Source of the DNA: Rhodospirillaceae bacterium CCH5-H10
GTDB taxonomy: Bacteria > Pseudomonadota > Alphaproteobacteria > Reyranellales > Reyranellaceae
Reading direction: 5' to 3'
NCBI GenBank assembly: GCA_001557035.1
Contig: LSKJ01000721.1
Coordinates: forward strand, 1-6,587
DNA: 6,587 nt
Shown: positions 1 to 5,860 of the stretch, in pieces
How the letters are laid out: each line of letters starts with the position of its first letter
How positions within the stretch are numbered: position 1 is the first letter of the stretch
The notes under the pieces: generated by a model
Database searches by the model: none
Seen by the model: the letters and a program-made list of their open reading frames with translations, nothing else
Told to the model about the DNA's origin: nothing
Program-made: the position numbers and the translations under genes

Positions 1-1719
1 GCGATTGGGACCGCCGCCCAGGATGATGATCTTGCGCCGGTCCGTGGGCTGCGACTCGCACTCGGCCGGCCGCACGCCGTCGCCCTCGTAGCAGGAATAG
101 AGATAGGGCGTGCGCGATTCGAACTCGGCAGCACAGGTGTCGATGCGCTTGAAGACCGGCCGCACACCCAGCGCGCGGCGCTTCTTCGCGACGTCCGCGG
201 CACTCTGCTTCGTGAGCTCGGCAAGGCGCTCGTCCGAGAAGCCCTTCTTCTTCAGGTCGAAGAACGCCTTGGCGTCCTTCGGCAGGCCGCTCTTGCGCAG
301 GTCCGCCTCGAGGGCCACGAGTTGCTCGATCTGGCGCAGGAACCACGGCTCGTACTTCGACGCCTGGGCGATCTCCTCGACCGTGAGGCCATGACGGAAG
401 GCCTGCGCGATCACAAGGATGCGGTCGGGCGTCGGCCGCGCCAGCGCGCCCACGATGGCGGACTTGTCGGGCGCGCCCTTGATCTCGATCTCGTTCAGGC
501 CGTTGAGGCCCGTCTCCATCGAGCGCAGCGCCTTCTGCAGCGATTCCTGGAAGGTTCGACCGATCGACATCGCCTCGCCGACGCTCTTCATCGACGTGTT
601 GAGCAGCGGCTCCGCGCCGGGGAACTTCTCGAAGGCGAAGCGCGGCATCTTGGTGACGACGTAGTCGATCGTCGGCTCGAACGAGGCAGGCGTCTCGCCG
701 GTGATGTCGTTCAGCAGTTCGTCGAGCGTATAGCCGACGGCCAGGCGCGCCGCGACCTTGGCGATCGGAAAGCCCGTGGCCTTCGACGCCAGCGCCGAGG
801 AGCGCGAGACGCGCGGGTTCATCTCGATCACGACCATGCGGCCGGTCGCGGGATCGACGGCGAACTGCACGTTCGAGCCGCCGGTATCGACGCCGATCTC
901 GCGCAGGCACGCGATCGAGGCGTCGCGCATGATCTGGTATTCCTTGTCGGTGAGCGTCAGCGCCGGCGCGACCGTCACCGAGTCGCCGGTATGCACGCCC
1001 ATCGGATCGACGTTCTCGATCGAGCAGATGATGATGCAGTTGTCGTTGCGGTCGCGCACGACCTCCATCTCGTACTCTTTCCAGCCGAGCACGGATTCCT
1101 CGACCAGCACCTCGCCGACCGGCGAGGCATCGACGCCACCGGCCACGATCTCGAAATATTCGTCGCGATTGTAGGCGATGCCGCCGCCGGTGCCGCCGAG
1201 CGTGAAGGACGGGCGGATGATCGCCGGCAGGCCGACGCGGTCGAGCGCGTTCGCCGCCTCCTCGCGATTGTGCACGACCTCGCTCTTCGGACATTCGAGC
1301 CCGATCTTGGTCATGGCGTCGCGGAACAGCAGGCGGTCCTCGGCCTTGTCGATCGCCTCGGCGTTGGCGCCGATCAGCTCGACGCCGTACTTCACGAGAC
1401 GCCCATCGCGGTGCAGCGACATCGCGGTGTTGAGCGCGGTCTGTCCGCCCATCGTCGGCAGGATGGCGTCGGGCTTTTCCTTCTCGATGATGCGCGCCAC
1501 GAAGTCGGGCGTGATCGGCTCGACGTACGTCGCATCGACCAGGCCCGGATCGGTCATGATCGTGGCCGGGTTCGAGTTGATCAGGATGACCCGATATCCC
1601 TCGTCCTTCAGGGCCTTGCAGGCCTGGACGCCGGAATAGTCGAACTCGCAGGCCTGACCGATGACGATCGGGCCGGCGCCGATGACGAGGATGGACTTGA
1701 TGTCAGTGCGCTTGGGCAT
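1..1719 (-). CDS. carB: Carbamoyl-phosphate synthase large subunit, N-terminal 573 residues (cut by window edge)
   Basis: The large subunit makes carbamoyl phosphate from bicarbonate, two ATP and ammonia channelled from CarA; the product feeds pyrimidine and arginine synthesis in the cytoplasm. The frame opens at an ATG ([20 protein letters not shown]) and runs without a stop to the window edge. The family is usually about 1,080 to 1,110 residues, so roughly half is present. The first ATP-grasp (carboxyphosphate) half occupies residues 1-400 and shows the known catalytic positions at E. coli numbering: R129, R169, the glycine loop GGTGGG at 175-180, E215, H243, E299 and N301. Residues about 403-555 are the oligomerization domain. 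The last visible residues, [10 protein letters not shown], begin the second ATP-grasp half. Only 9 bases separate its start from the carA stop, with a weak AGGT ribosome-site match 4 bases upstream, so co-transcription and translational coupling are likely. No damage is seen. The identification is very secure. Confidence 0.97.
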   Translation of the reverse strand, partial: MPKRTDIKSILVIGAGPIVIGQACEFDYSGVQACKALKDEGYRVILINSNPATIMTDPGLVDATYVEPITPDFVARIIEKEKPDAILPTMGGQTALNTAMSLHRDGRLVKYGVELIGANAEAIDKAEDRLLFRDAMTKIGLECPKSEVVHNREEAANALDRVGLPAIIRPSFTLGGTGGGIAYNRDEYFEIVAGGVDASPVGEVLVEESVLGWKEYEMEVVRDRNDNCIIICSIENVDPMGVHTGDSVTVAPALTLTDKEYQIMRDASIACLREIGVDTGGSNVQFAVDPATGRMVVIEMNPRVSRSSALASKATGFPIAKVAARLAVGYTLDELLNDITGETPASFEPTIDYVVTKMPRFAFEKFPGAEPLLNTSMKSVGEAMSIGRTFQESLQKALRSMETGLNGLNEIEIKGAPDKSAIVGALARPTPDRILVIAQAFRHGLTVEEIAQASKYEPWFLRQIEQLVALEADLRKSGLPKDAKAFFDLKKKGFSDERLAELTKQSAADVAKKRRALGVRPVFKRIDTCAAEFESRTPYLYSCYEGDGVRPAECESQPTDRRKIIILGGGPNR

Positions 1720-1728
1720 GATTACCTG

Positions 1729-2913
1729 TCACTTGCCCTTGCTCGCGTCGATCATCTCGACGAACCGGTCGAAGAGATAATGGCTGTCGGTGGGGCCGGG
1801 CGAGGCTTCGGGATGATACTGGACGGAGAAGGCCGGCTTGTCGGTGCAGCGCAGGCCTTCGTTGATGCCGTCGAACAGCGAGACGTGCGTCACCTCGGTG
1901 TTCTTCGGCAGCGATTCGGGAATGACGCAGAAGCCGTGGTTCTGCGACGTGATCTCGACCTTGCCGGTCGTCAGGTCCTTGACCGGCTGGTTGGCGCCGC
2001 GATGGCCGCGCTCCATCTTGCGGGTCTTGCCGCCGAGCGTCAGCGCCAGGATCTGATGGCCGAGGCAGATGCCGAACAGCGGCACCTTCCTGTCGAGCAC
2101 CGCCTGGATGGCCGGCGAGGCATAGACCGCCGTTGCCGCCGGATCGCCCGGGCCGTTCGACAGGAACACGCCGTCGGGCTTGTGGCGCAGGATGTCGTCG
2201 GCGGTGGCCGTGGCCGGCACGACCGTGACCTTGCAGCCGGTGTTGGCGAGGCAGCGCAGGATGTTGCGCTTGGCGCCGTAGTCGACGGCGACGACGTGGT
2301 ACTTCGGCTTGGTGAGCTTGCCATAGCCCTTGCCCAGCGCCCACTTGGTCTCGTCCCAATTGTAGGTCTGCTTGGTCGTGACCTCGAGCGCGAGGTCCAT
2401 GCCGTCGAGGCCCGGCCAGTCCTGGGCGATCTGGCGCATCTTCGGAATGTCGAATTTTCCGTCCGGCGCATGGACGACCACCCCGTTGGGCGGGCCGCCG
2501 TCGCGGATGCGGCGCGTGATGGCGCGGGTGTCGACGTCGCAGATGCCGGGCAGATTGTGGCTCTTCAGCCAGTCGTTCAGAGGCTTCACCGACCGCCAGT
2601 TGGCGGGCTCGGTGATGTCGCCGCGCAGGACGACGCCGCGGGCGGCCGGGGTGATGGTCTCGATGTCCTCGAGATTGGTGCCGACGTTGCCGATATGCGG
2701 GAAGGTGAAGGTGATGATCTGGCCGGCATAGGACGGATCGGTGATGATCTCCTGGTACCCGGTCATCGAGGTGTTGAAGCAGACCTCGCCAACGGCATGG
2801 CCGGCGGCGCCCACTCCCTTGCCCCAGAAGACCGTGCCGTCGGCCAGCACGAGCGCGGCCGTGGCCCAACGCGGCGCGGCGTCAGTTGCGCCGGCGGTCT
2901 TAGGTGTCGTCAT
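1729..2913 (-). CDS. carA: Carbamoyl-phosphate synthase small subunit (glutaminase)
   Basis: CarA hydrolyses glutamine and passes ammonia to CarB. The protein is 394 residues, close to the roughly 380 of the E. coli protein. The small-subunit N-terminal domain carries FNTSMTGYQEIITDPSYAG at about residues 46-64. A class I glutamine amidotransferase domain follows from about residue 205 (HVVAVDYGAKRNILRCL), with SNGPGDP at 252-258, the nucleophile elbow GICLGHQ with catalytic Cys283, and the triad His367 and Glu369 in YHPEASPGP. The reading frame stays open upstream to an ATG at 3039. I chose the ATG at 2913 because the extra 42 residues are arginine-rich, unlike the family, and because a good promoter lies inside that stretch, so a message starting there could not encode them. 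No strong Shine-Dalgarno sequence precedes 2913. The gene is followed after 9 bases by carB, forming a carAB operon divergent from yqeY. Confidence 0.97.
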   Translation of the reverse strand: MTTPKTAGATDAAPRWATAALVLADGTVFWGKGVGAAGHAVGEVCFNTSMTGYQEIITDPSYAGQIITFTFPHIGNVGTNLEDIETITPAARGVVLRGDITEPANWRSVKPLNDWLKSHNLPGICDVDTRAITRRIRDGGPPNGVVVHAPDGKFDIPKMRQIAQDWPGLDGMDLALEVTTKQTYNWDETKWALGKGYGKLTKPKYHVVAVDYGAKRNILRCLANTGCKVTVVPATATADDILRHKPDGVFLSNGPGDPAATAVYASPAIQAVLDRKVPLFGICLGHQILALTLGGKTRKMERGHRGANQPVKDLTTGKVEITSQNHGFCVIPESLPKNTEVTHVSLFDGINEGLRCTDKPAFSVQYHPEASPGPTDSHYLFDRFVEMIDASKGK

Positions 2914-2934
2914 GATGAATTTGCCCGTTCGTGG

Positions 2935-2986
2935 GGCTCGCGCGGCCTCGCCCCGGACCCGGCATGGGCGAGGCGATCGGCGAGCC
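2935..2986 (-). promoter_or_regulatory. Two-segment hairpin in the carA 5' leader
   Basis: On the minus strand an outer stem GGCTCGC (2986-2980) with GCGAGCC (2941-2935) encloses an inner perfect 9-bp stem GCCTCGCCC (2974-2966) with GGGCGAGGC (2953-2945) and a 12-base loop. The internal loop between the stems is 5 bases on one side and 3 on the other. A competing pairing uses 2990-2979 with 2952-2940 (12 bp, one bulged G). No U-run follows, so this is not a standard intrinsic terminator. The structure begins almost at the predicted transcript start and ends 21 bases before the carA ATG. A regulatory role is inference; GC-rich sequence forms such stems easily. Confidence 0.4.
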
Positions 2987-2992
2987 GCGCGG

Positions 2993-3021
2993 TTTGTAAC
3001 CAAGCCGCCGCAGAGGGTCAA
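2993..3021 (-). promoter_or_regulatory. Predicted sigma-70-type promoter of carAB
   Basis: Read on the minus strand, TTGACC (3021-3016, 5 of 6 to TTGACA) is followed after exactly 17 bases by TACAAA (2998-2993, 4 of 6 to TATAAT). This would start transcription near 2986 and give carA a leader of about 73 bases. The DNA just upstream of the -35 box, about 3040-3070, is AT-rich in an otherwise GC-rich region, as for an UP-like or operator segment. The assignment rests on consensus match and spacing only. Confidence 0.6.
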
Positions 3022-3054
3022 GGCGCGCAAGGCAGCCAATTTCTAAGCTATTTC

Positions 3055-3065
3055 AATAACTTATT
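3055..3065. repeat. AT-rich palindrome in the carA/yqeY divergent region
   Basis: AATAA and TTATT flank a single central C, inside the only clearly AT-rich stretch of the window (about 3040-3070). It lies upstream of both predicted divergent promoters, 34 bases beyond the carA -35 box and 5 bases before the yqeY -35 box. It could be a regulator site or simply promoter-associated AT-rich DNA. I recognise no specific operator consensus. Confidence 0.25.
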
Positions 3066-3069
3066 TGCT

Positions 3070-3098
3070 TTGCCAACAGCGGCCTGGACGATTAGTTT
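3070..3098 (+). promoter_or_regulatory. Possible promoter for yqeY
   Basis: TTGCCA (3070-3075, 5 of 6 to the -35 consensus) is followed after 17 bases by TAGTTT (3093-3098, 3 of 6 to TATAAT, keeping the first T, the second-position A and the final T). It would start transcription near 3105, about 34 bases before the yqeY ATG. The -10 box is weak, so the exact placement is uncertain. Some promoter is expected here because the neighbouring gene is divergent. Confidence 0.35.
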
Positions 3099-3138
3099 CC
3101 GCCCCTTAGCCCTCGGGCGAACCAATGGGACCCAAGCG

Positions 3139-3597
3139 ATGCTGCGCGAGAAACTGACCGAAGCGATGAAAGACGCCATGCGCGCCAAGGATCAGGCGGC
3201 GCTGGGCACGATTCGGCTCATCCTGGCCAAGCTCAAGGACGTCGACATTGCCGCCCGCACCGAGGCCAGCCGCGAAGGCGTGGCCGACGACAAGATCCTG
3301 TCGATGATGCAGGGCATGATCAAACAGCGGAACGAGTCCATCTCGCTGTACGAAAAAGGTGGGCGCGCCGACTTGGCCGAGAAGGAAAAGGCCGAGATCG
3401 CCGTGATCGAGCGATTCCTGCCGCAGCAGATGGACGAATCCGCCGTCGAGGCCGCCGTGCGCGAGGCGATCGCCGCCGCCGGCGCTACCACGGTGAAGGA
3501 CATGGGCGGCGTGATGGCTGCGCTGAAGGGCAAGTATGCCGGCCAGATGGACTTCGCCAAGGCTTCTGCCGCCGTCAAAAAAGCCCTGGCCGGCTGA
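3139..3597 (+). CDS. yqeY: GatB/YqeY domain protein
   Basis: This is a 152-residue single-domain protein, normal for the family (about 150). It is similar to the C-terminal tail domain of GatB, the tRNA-dependent amidotransferase subunit, where that domain contacts tRNA. The cellular role of free-standing YqeY is not settled, and no amidase catalytic domain is present. The sequence is mostly helical, with the family pattern visible: IRLILAKLKD at 25-34, then MIKQRNESISLYEKGGR at 60-76, EIAVIERFLPQQM at 86-98, and the C-terminal DMGGVMAALKGKYAG at 121-135 with KASAAVKKAL at 141-150. The ATG at 3139 gives the typical start MLREKLTEAMKDAM. A longer open frame extends upstream antisense to carAB, but it has no family similarity there. 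Only a weak GGGA lies 8 bases before the start. It heads the yqeY-dnaG-rpoD series, and a link to translation or the macromolecular-synthesis operon is inferred from family and position. Confidence 0.9.
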   Translation: MLREKLTEAMKDAMRAKDQAALGTIRLILAKLKDVDIAARTEASREGVADDKILSMMQGMIKQRNESISLYEKGGRADLAEKEKAEIAVIERFLPQQMDESAVEAAVREAIAAAGATTVKDMGGVMAALKGKYAGQMDFAKASAAVKKALAG

Positions 3598-3630
3598 CGC
3601 TCAACGCCCAAACGGCGGCGGCGGGCGGCA

Positions 3631-3667
3631 GCGCCTTCTGAGGCGCGAGAGCCCGCTCGGTTCAGAA
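3631..3667 (+). repeat. Overlapping inverted repeats just downstream of yqeY
   Basis: GCGCCT (3631-3636) and AGGCGC (3641-3646) form a 6-bp stem with a TCTG loop, starting 33 bases after the yqeY stop. A second pairing, TTCTGA (3636-3641) with TCAGAA (3662-3667), overlaps it and cannot coexist with it. An A-run follows rather than a T-run, so this is not a recognisable intrinsic terminator on the plus strand. It may protect the 3' end of the message or be incidental. Confidence 0.35.
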
Positions 3668-3685
3668 AAAACAAGAACTCATGAA

Positions 3686-3714
3686 GCGCCACTGGAGTGG
3701 CGCGCTCCATGGAG
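3686..3714. repeat. GC-rich palindrome pair in the yqeY-dnaG gap
   Basis: GCGCCACT (3686-3693) and AGTGGCGC (3696-3703) are perfect inverted repeats separated by two bases, giving a stable hairpin on either strand. Directly after it, CTCCATGGAG (3705-3714) is a perfect 10-base palindrome. There is no T-run. The pair could be a protein-binding site, an RNA stem or a remnant of a palindromic repeat family; nothing in this window repeats it. Confidence 0.45.
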
Positions 3715-3717
3715 AGA

Positions 3718-3752
3718 GCGGAGTTCCGCAGTCTGGTCTTAATCCACTGCGG
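3718..3752 (+). repeat. Competing hairpins upstream of dnaG
   Basis: GCGGA (3718-3722) can pair with TCCGC (3725-3729) only as a very tight DNA-type palindrome. CCGCAGT (3726-3732) pairs perfectly over 7 bp with ACTGCGG (3746-3752) around a 13-base loop. The two share bases, so only one can form. The 7-bp stem ends 5 bases before the purine-rich TAAGGA described under the dnaG leader. Confidence 0.4.
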
Positions 3753-3756
3753 TGGG

Positions 3757-3821
3757 TAAGGAAGGCCAAGTTGGCTTTGCACCCATGTAAAGCCCGCTTT
3801 ACACCTTGGCGATGGCCTTCC
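3757..3821 (+). promoter_or_regulatory. Structured dnaG translation-initiation region with a remote Shine-Dalgarno sequence
   Basis: TAAGGA (3757-3762), inside a purine run reaching 3765, is a good Shine-Dalgarno match but lies about 50 bases before the dnaG ATG at 3812. No such motif lies at normal distance. Between them, GCCAAG (3765-3770) pairs with CTTGGC (3805-3810). Inside that, TGTAAAGC (3786-3793) pairs with GCTTTACA (3796-3803) across two bases. This fold would place the purine run beside the start codon. Alternatively, GGAAGGCCA (3760-3768) pairs perfectly with TGGCCTTCC (3813-3821), sealing both the purine run and the start codon. A third pairing, GGCTTT (3773-3778) with AAAGCC (3789-3794), competes with the inner hairpin. 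The pairings are seen in the sequence; a regulatory role is inferred. Confidence 0.45.
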
Positions 3822-5692
3822 CTCCGGGCTTCCTCGACGAACTGCGCGCGCGCCTCAGCCTGTCCGACATCGTCGGGCGGAAGGTGTCGCTGAAACGCCG
3901 TTCGGGTGCGGAATACGCAGGCCTGTGCCCCTTCCATAACGAGAAGTCCCCATCCTTCACGGTCAACGACAAGAAGGGCTTCTATCACTGCTTCGGCTGC
4001 GGCGAGCATGGCGACGCGGTGGGCTTCGTCATGAAGACGGAAGGGCTCTCCTTCCCGGAATCGGTCGAGAAGCTGGCCCGCGAGGTCAACCTGCCGATCC
4101 CCCGCGCAACGCCGGCCGAGCGGGAGCGGGTCGAGCGCGCCTCGTCTCTCCAGCAGGTCGTCGAACTCGCAGCCCAGTGGTTCCAGAAGCAGCTACGCCT
4201 GCCGGTCGGCCGCCAGGGCCTCGATTACCTTCGCGGGCGCGGCCTTTCCGATGCCGTGATCGACGAATTCCGGCTGGGCTTCGCACCGGATTCGCGCGAT
4301 GGCGTGATCGCCGCCCTGAAGCGCGAGAACGTGCCGATCGAGAAGATCGTCGAGGCCGGCCTCGCCATCCAGCCCGAGGACCGGCGCGAGCCCTATGACC
4401 GTTTCCGCGGCCGCGTGATGTTCGTCATCAACGACCGCCGAGGACGGGCCATCGCCTTTGGCGGGCGCGTCATGGGCGCCGGCGAGCCCAAGTACCTGAA
4501 CTCGCCGGAGACGCCGCTCTTCCACAAGGGCGCCAACCTTTATTGCCTCGACCTGGCCCGCCAGGCCACGGCCAAGGACCAGCCGGTCATCGTGGCAGAG
4601 GGCTACATGGACGTGATCGCCCTGCACGGCGCGGGCTTCAAGGGTGCGGTGGCGCCGCTCGGGACCGCCCTCACCGAGGGCCAGCTTGCCGAACTGTGGA
4701 AACTCGCCGACGAGCCCTATCTCTGTTTCGACGGCGACAATGCCGGCCGCCGCGCCGCCTCGCGCGCGGCCGAGCGCGCGCTTCCCCTGCTTCGTCCCGG
4801 CAAGAGCCTTCGCTTCCTGACGCTGCCGGCGGGCGAGGATCCCGACAGCCTGGTGCGCAAGAAGGGTCCGGACGCGCTGCGCCGCGTCCTCGATCTCGCC
4901 CGGCCGCTGTCGGACCTGGTCTGGGACCTGGAAACCGACGGCAAGCCGACCGACACGCCCGAGCGCCGCGCCAGCCTGCAGCGCAGCGTCGAGCAGAGGG
5001 TCGCCGCGATCGCCGATCCCATCGTGCGGGATTACTACCGGACCGACATGCGCGAGCGGCTGAACCGCATGCGGCGGCCCGAAAGGCCCGCCTGGCAGCC
5101 CGGTGCCCGCAAGCCTTTCCGCCGGCCGGGCGACCCCGAACCTGCTCCCTTTGCCGCGGGCTCCGCCGCGCGCCTGGCCGGCAACGACCTCGACGGCTCA
5201 CGCCAGGAACGGGTGCTGCTGGGCGCCCTGATCGAGCGGCCGGCCCTGCTCCACATCCTGGCCGAGGACGTGGCCTCCCTGCCGCTTGCCAATCCCGAGT
5301 TGGACCGGCTGCGCAGCGGGCTGCTCGACGCCCTCTCCTTGGTGCCGCTGGGAGTCGACCCGGCCGCCGACGAGGCGGCAGGCGATACCTCGTCCTCCCT
5401 TGAAGCCCAGCTCATCGAACAACATCTGGAGAGGATCGGACTGGGCCGACTCGCGGCCGCGGCCCGGGCGAAGGCCCGCGAGGCCTTCCGGGACGACCCG
5501 GCAGGCACCGAGGGGTGGGTTGGACAATGGCGCCGTGCGGCCCGGCACATGACCCAGCTCCAGGCCGATCCTGAGGAACTGAAACGGGCGGAAGAGGCTC
5601 TCGCCGAGGACATGTCGGAGGAGAATTTGCAGCGACTCCAGGCCATTCTCGACCGGATGCGGCGCGAAAGCATCGAAGCCAATGCCGGATAG
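3812..5692 (+). CDS. dnaG: DNA primase
   Basis: DnaG makes the short RNA primers for leading-strand start and each Okazaki fragment, working with the replicative helicase. The protein is 626 residues, a normal length. The N-terminal zinc-binding domain has ligands Cys39, His42, Cys60 and Cys63 (CPFH and HCFGC). The catalytic core follows, with RFRGRVMFVI at 197-206, FGGR at 216-219 and KYLNSPETPLFHKG at 227-240. The TOPRIM fold has EGYMD at 263-267 (Glu263) and DGDNAGRRA at 307-315 (Asp307, Asp309), which bind metal. A low-complexity Pro/Arg/Ala linker at about 421-455 leads to a C-terminal region, expected from the family to bind DnaB. ATG 3812 gives MAFPPGFLDELR. An in-frame TTG at 3806 would add two residues and is the only alternative, because an in-frame TAA lies at 3788. 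No Shine-Dalgarno sequence lies at normal distance. All key residues are present. Confidence 0.97.
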   Translation: MAFPPGFLDELRARLSLSDIVGRKVSLKRRSGAEYAGLCPFHNEKSPSFTVNDKKGFYHCFGCGEHGDAVGFVMKTEGLSFPESVEKLAREVNLPIPRATPAERERVERASSLQQVVELAAQWFQKQLRLPVGRQGLDYLRGRGLSDAVIDEFRLGFAPDSRDGVIAALKRENVPIEKIVEAGLAIQPEDRREPYDRFRGRVMFVINDRRGRAIAFGGRVMGAGEPKYLNSPETPLFHKGANLYCLDLARQATAKDQPVIVAEGYMDVIALHGAGFKGAVAPLGTALTEGQLAELWKLADEPYLCFDGDNAGRRAASRAAERALPLLRPGKSLRFLTLPAGEDPDSLVRKKGPDALRRVLDLARPLSDLVWDLETDGKPTDTPERRASLQRSVEQRVAAIADPIVRDYYRTDMRERLNRMRRPERPAWQPGARKPFRRPGDPEPAPFAAGSAARLAGNDLDGSRQERVLLGALIERPALLHILAEDVASLPLANPELDRLRSGLLDALSLVPLGVDPAADEAAGDTSSSLEAQLIEQHLERIGLGRLAAAARAKAREAFRDDPAGTEGWVGQWRRAARHMTQLQADPEELKRAEEALAEDMSEENLQRLQAILDRMRRESIEANAG

Positions 5693-5732
5693 CAGCCGCG
5701 CGCGGAATCGGGGACGGGCCCCTATCGCTGCT
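5691..5732 (+). repeat. Branched inverted repeats at the 3' end of dnaG
   Basis: AGCAGC (5691-5696), which overlaps the dnaG stop codon, pairs with GCTGCT (5727-5732). Between them are CCGCGCGCGG (5696-5705), a perfect palindrome that shares one base with the outer arm, and GGGG (5710-5713) with CCCC (5719-5722) around a 5-base loop. There is no T-run afterwards, so I do not call an intrinsic terminator. It could act as a message-stabilising or processing structure between dnaG and rpoD. E. coli has processing between these two genes, but a match in function is only inferred. Confidence 0.35.
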
Positions 5733-5758
5733 TGCACTGAAGCCCCATATAGTAGAAG
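5732..5758 (+). promoter_or_regulatory. Possible rpoD promoter region
   Basis: TATAGT (5748-5753) is a 5-of-6 match to the -10 consensus, but no good -35 lies 16 to 18 bases upstream. TTGCAC (5732-5737) is only 10 bases away from it. The same TTGCAC lies 15 bases before TAGAAG (5753-5758, 4 of 6), which is short but possible. The string CCCCATAT (5743-5750) also resembles a heat-shock sigma-32 -10 element, with CTTG at 5731, though again the gap is too short. A promoter just before rpoD is plausible because the gene is often expressed separately from dnaG, but the exact elements are unresolved. Confidence 0.35.
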
Positions 5759-5768
5759 GGTAGTTTTC

Positions 5769-5827
5769 GCGGGGCCGCCCTTCCCCGCCTCCCCTTCTTG
5801 CAGCCAAATGAACGGCCCGTTGGCCGT
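5769..5827 (+). repeat. Two small hairpins in the rpoD leader
   Basis: GCGGGG (5769-5774) pairs with CCCCGC (5783-5788) around an 8-base loop, and ACGGCC (5812-5817) pairs with GGCCGT (5822-5827) around the four bases CGTT. Both lie between the possible promoter and the rpoD ribosome binding site and leave that site free. A pyrimidine-rich stretch (5778-5799) lies between them. No known riboswitch pattern is recognised. Confidence 0.35.
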
Positions 5828-5847
5828 CGTACCTGTTTGTCGCACCC

Positions 5848-5852
5848 AAGGA
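5848..5852 (+). promoter_or_regulatory. Ribosome binding site of rpoD
   Basis: AAGGA ends 8 bases before the ATG at 5861, a standard match and spacing. It fixes the rpoD start and contrasts with dnaG, which has no such site at normal distance. Confidence 0.75.
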
Positions 5853-5860
5853 TTTGAGTA

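Noticed and set aside
1703..2869. A 388-codon frame on the minus strand overlapping carA in another frame
   Set aside because: It is a shifted-frame shadow of carA, rich in Arg, Gly and His with no family motifs.
2914..3039. N-terminal extension of carA to the ATG at 3039
   Set aside because: The extra 42 residues are Arg/Ala-rich and unlike the family, and the predicted promoter lies within them.
322..3597. A 1,091-codon open frame on the plus strand antisense to carB and carA and running into yqeY
   Set aside because: It lies opposite two well-identified genes, its product is a biased Arg/Asp/Ala/Leu string with no recognisable domain until the true yqeY start at 3139, and long antisense frames are common in GC-rich DNA.
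3598..3680. Intrinsic terminator after yqeY
   Set aside because: A 6-bp hairpin exists at 3631-3646, but no T-run follows on the plus strand; the nearby A-run is on the wrong side for a minus-strand terminator as well.
3192..3782. A 196-codon minus-strand frame opposite yqeY
   Set aside because: It mirrors yqeY, has no recognisable motif, and its start lies in the repeat-rich gap.
3806..3811. TTG start for dnaG two codons upstream
   Set aside because: The ATG at 3812 gives a typical primase start, and TTG has no better ribosome site.
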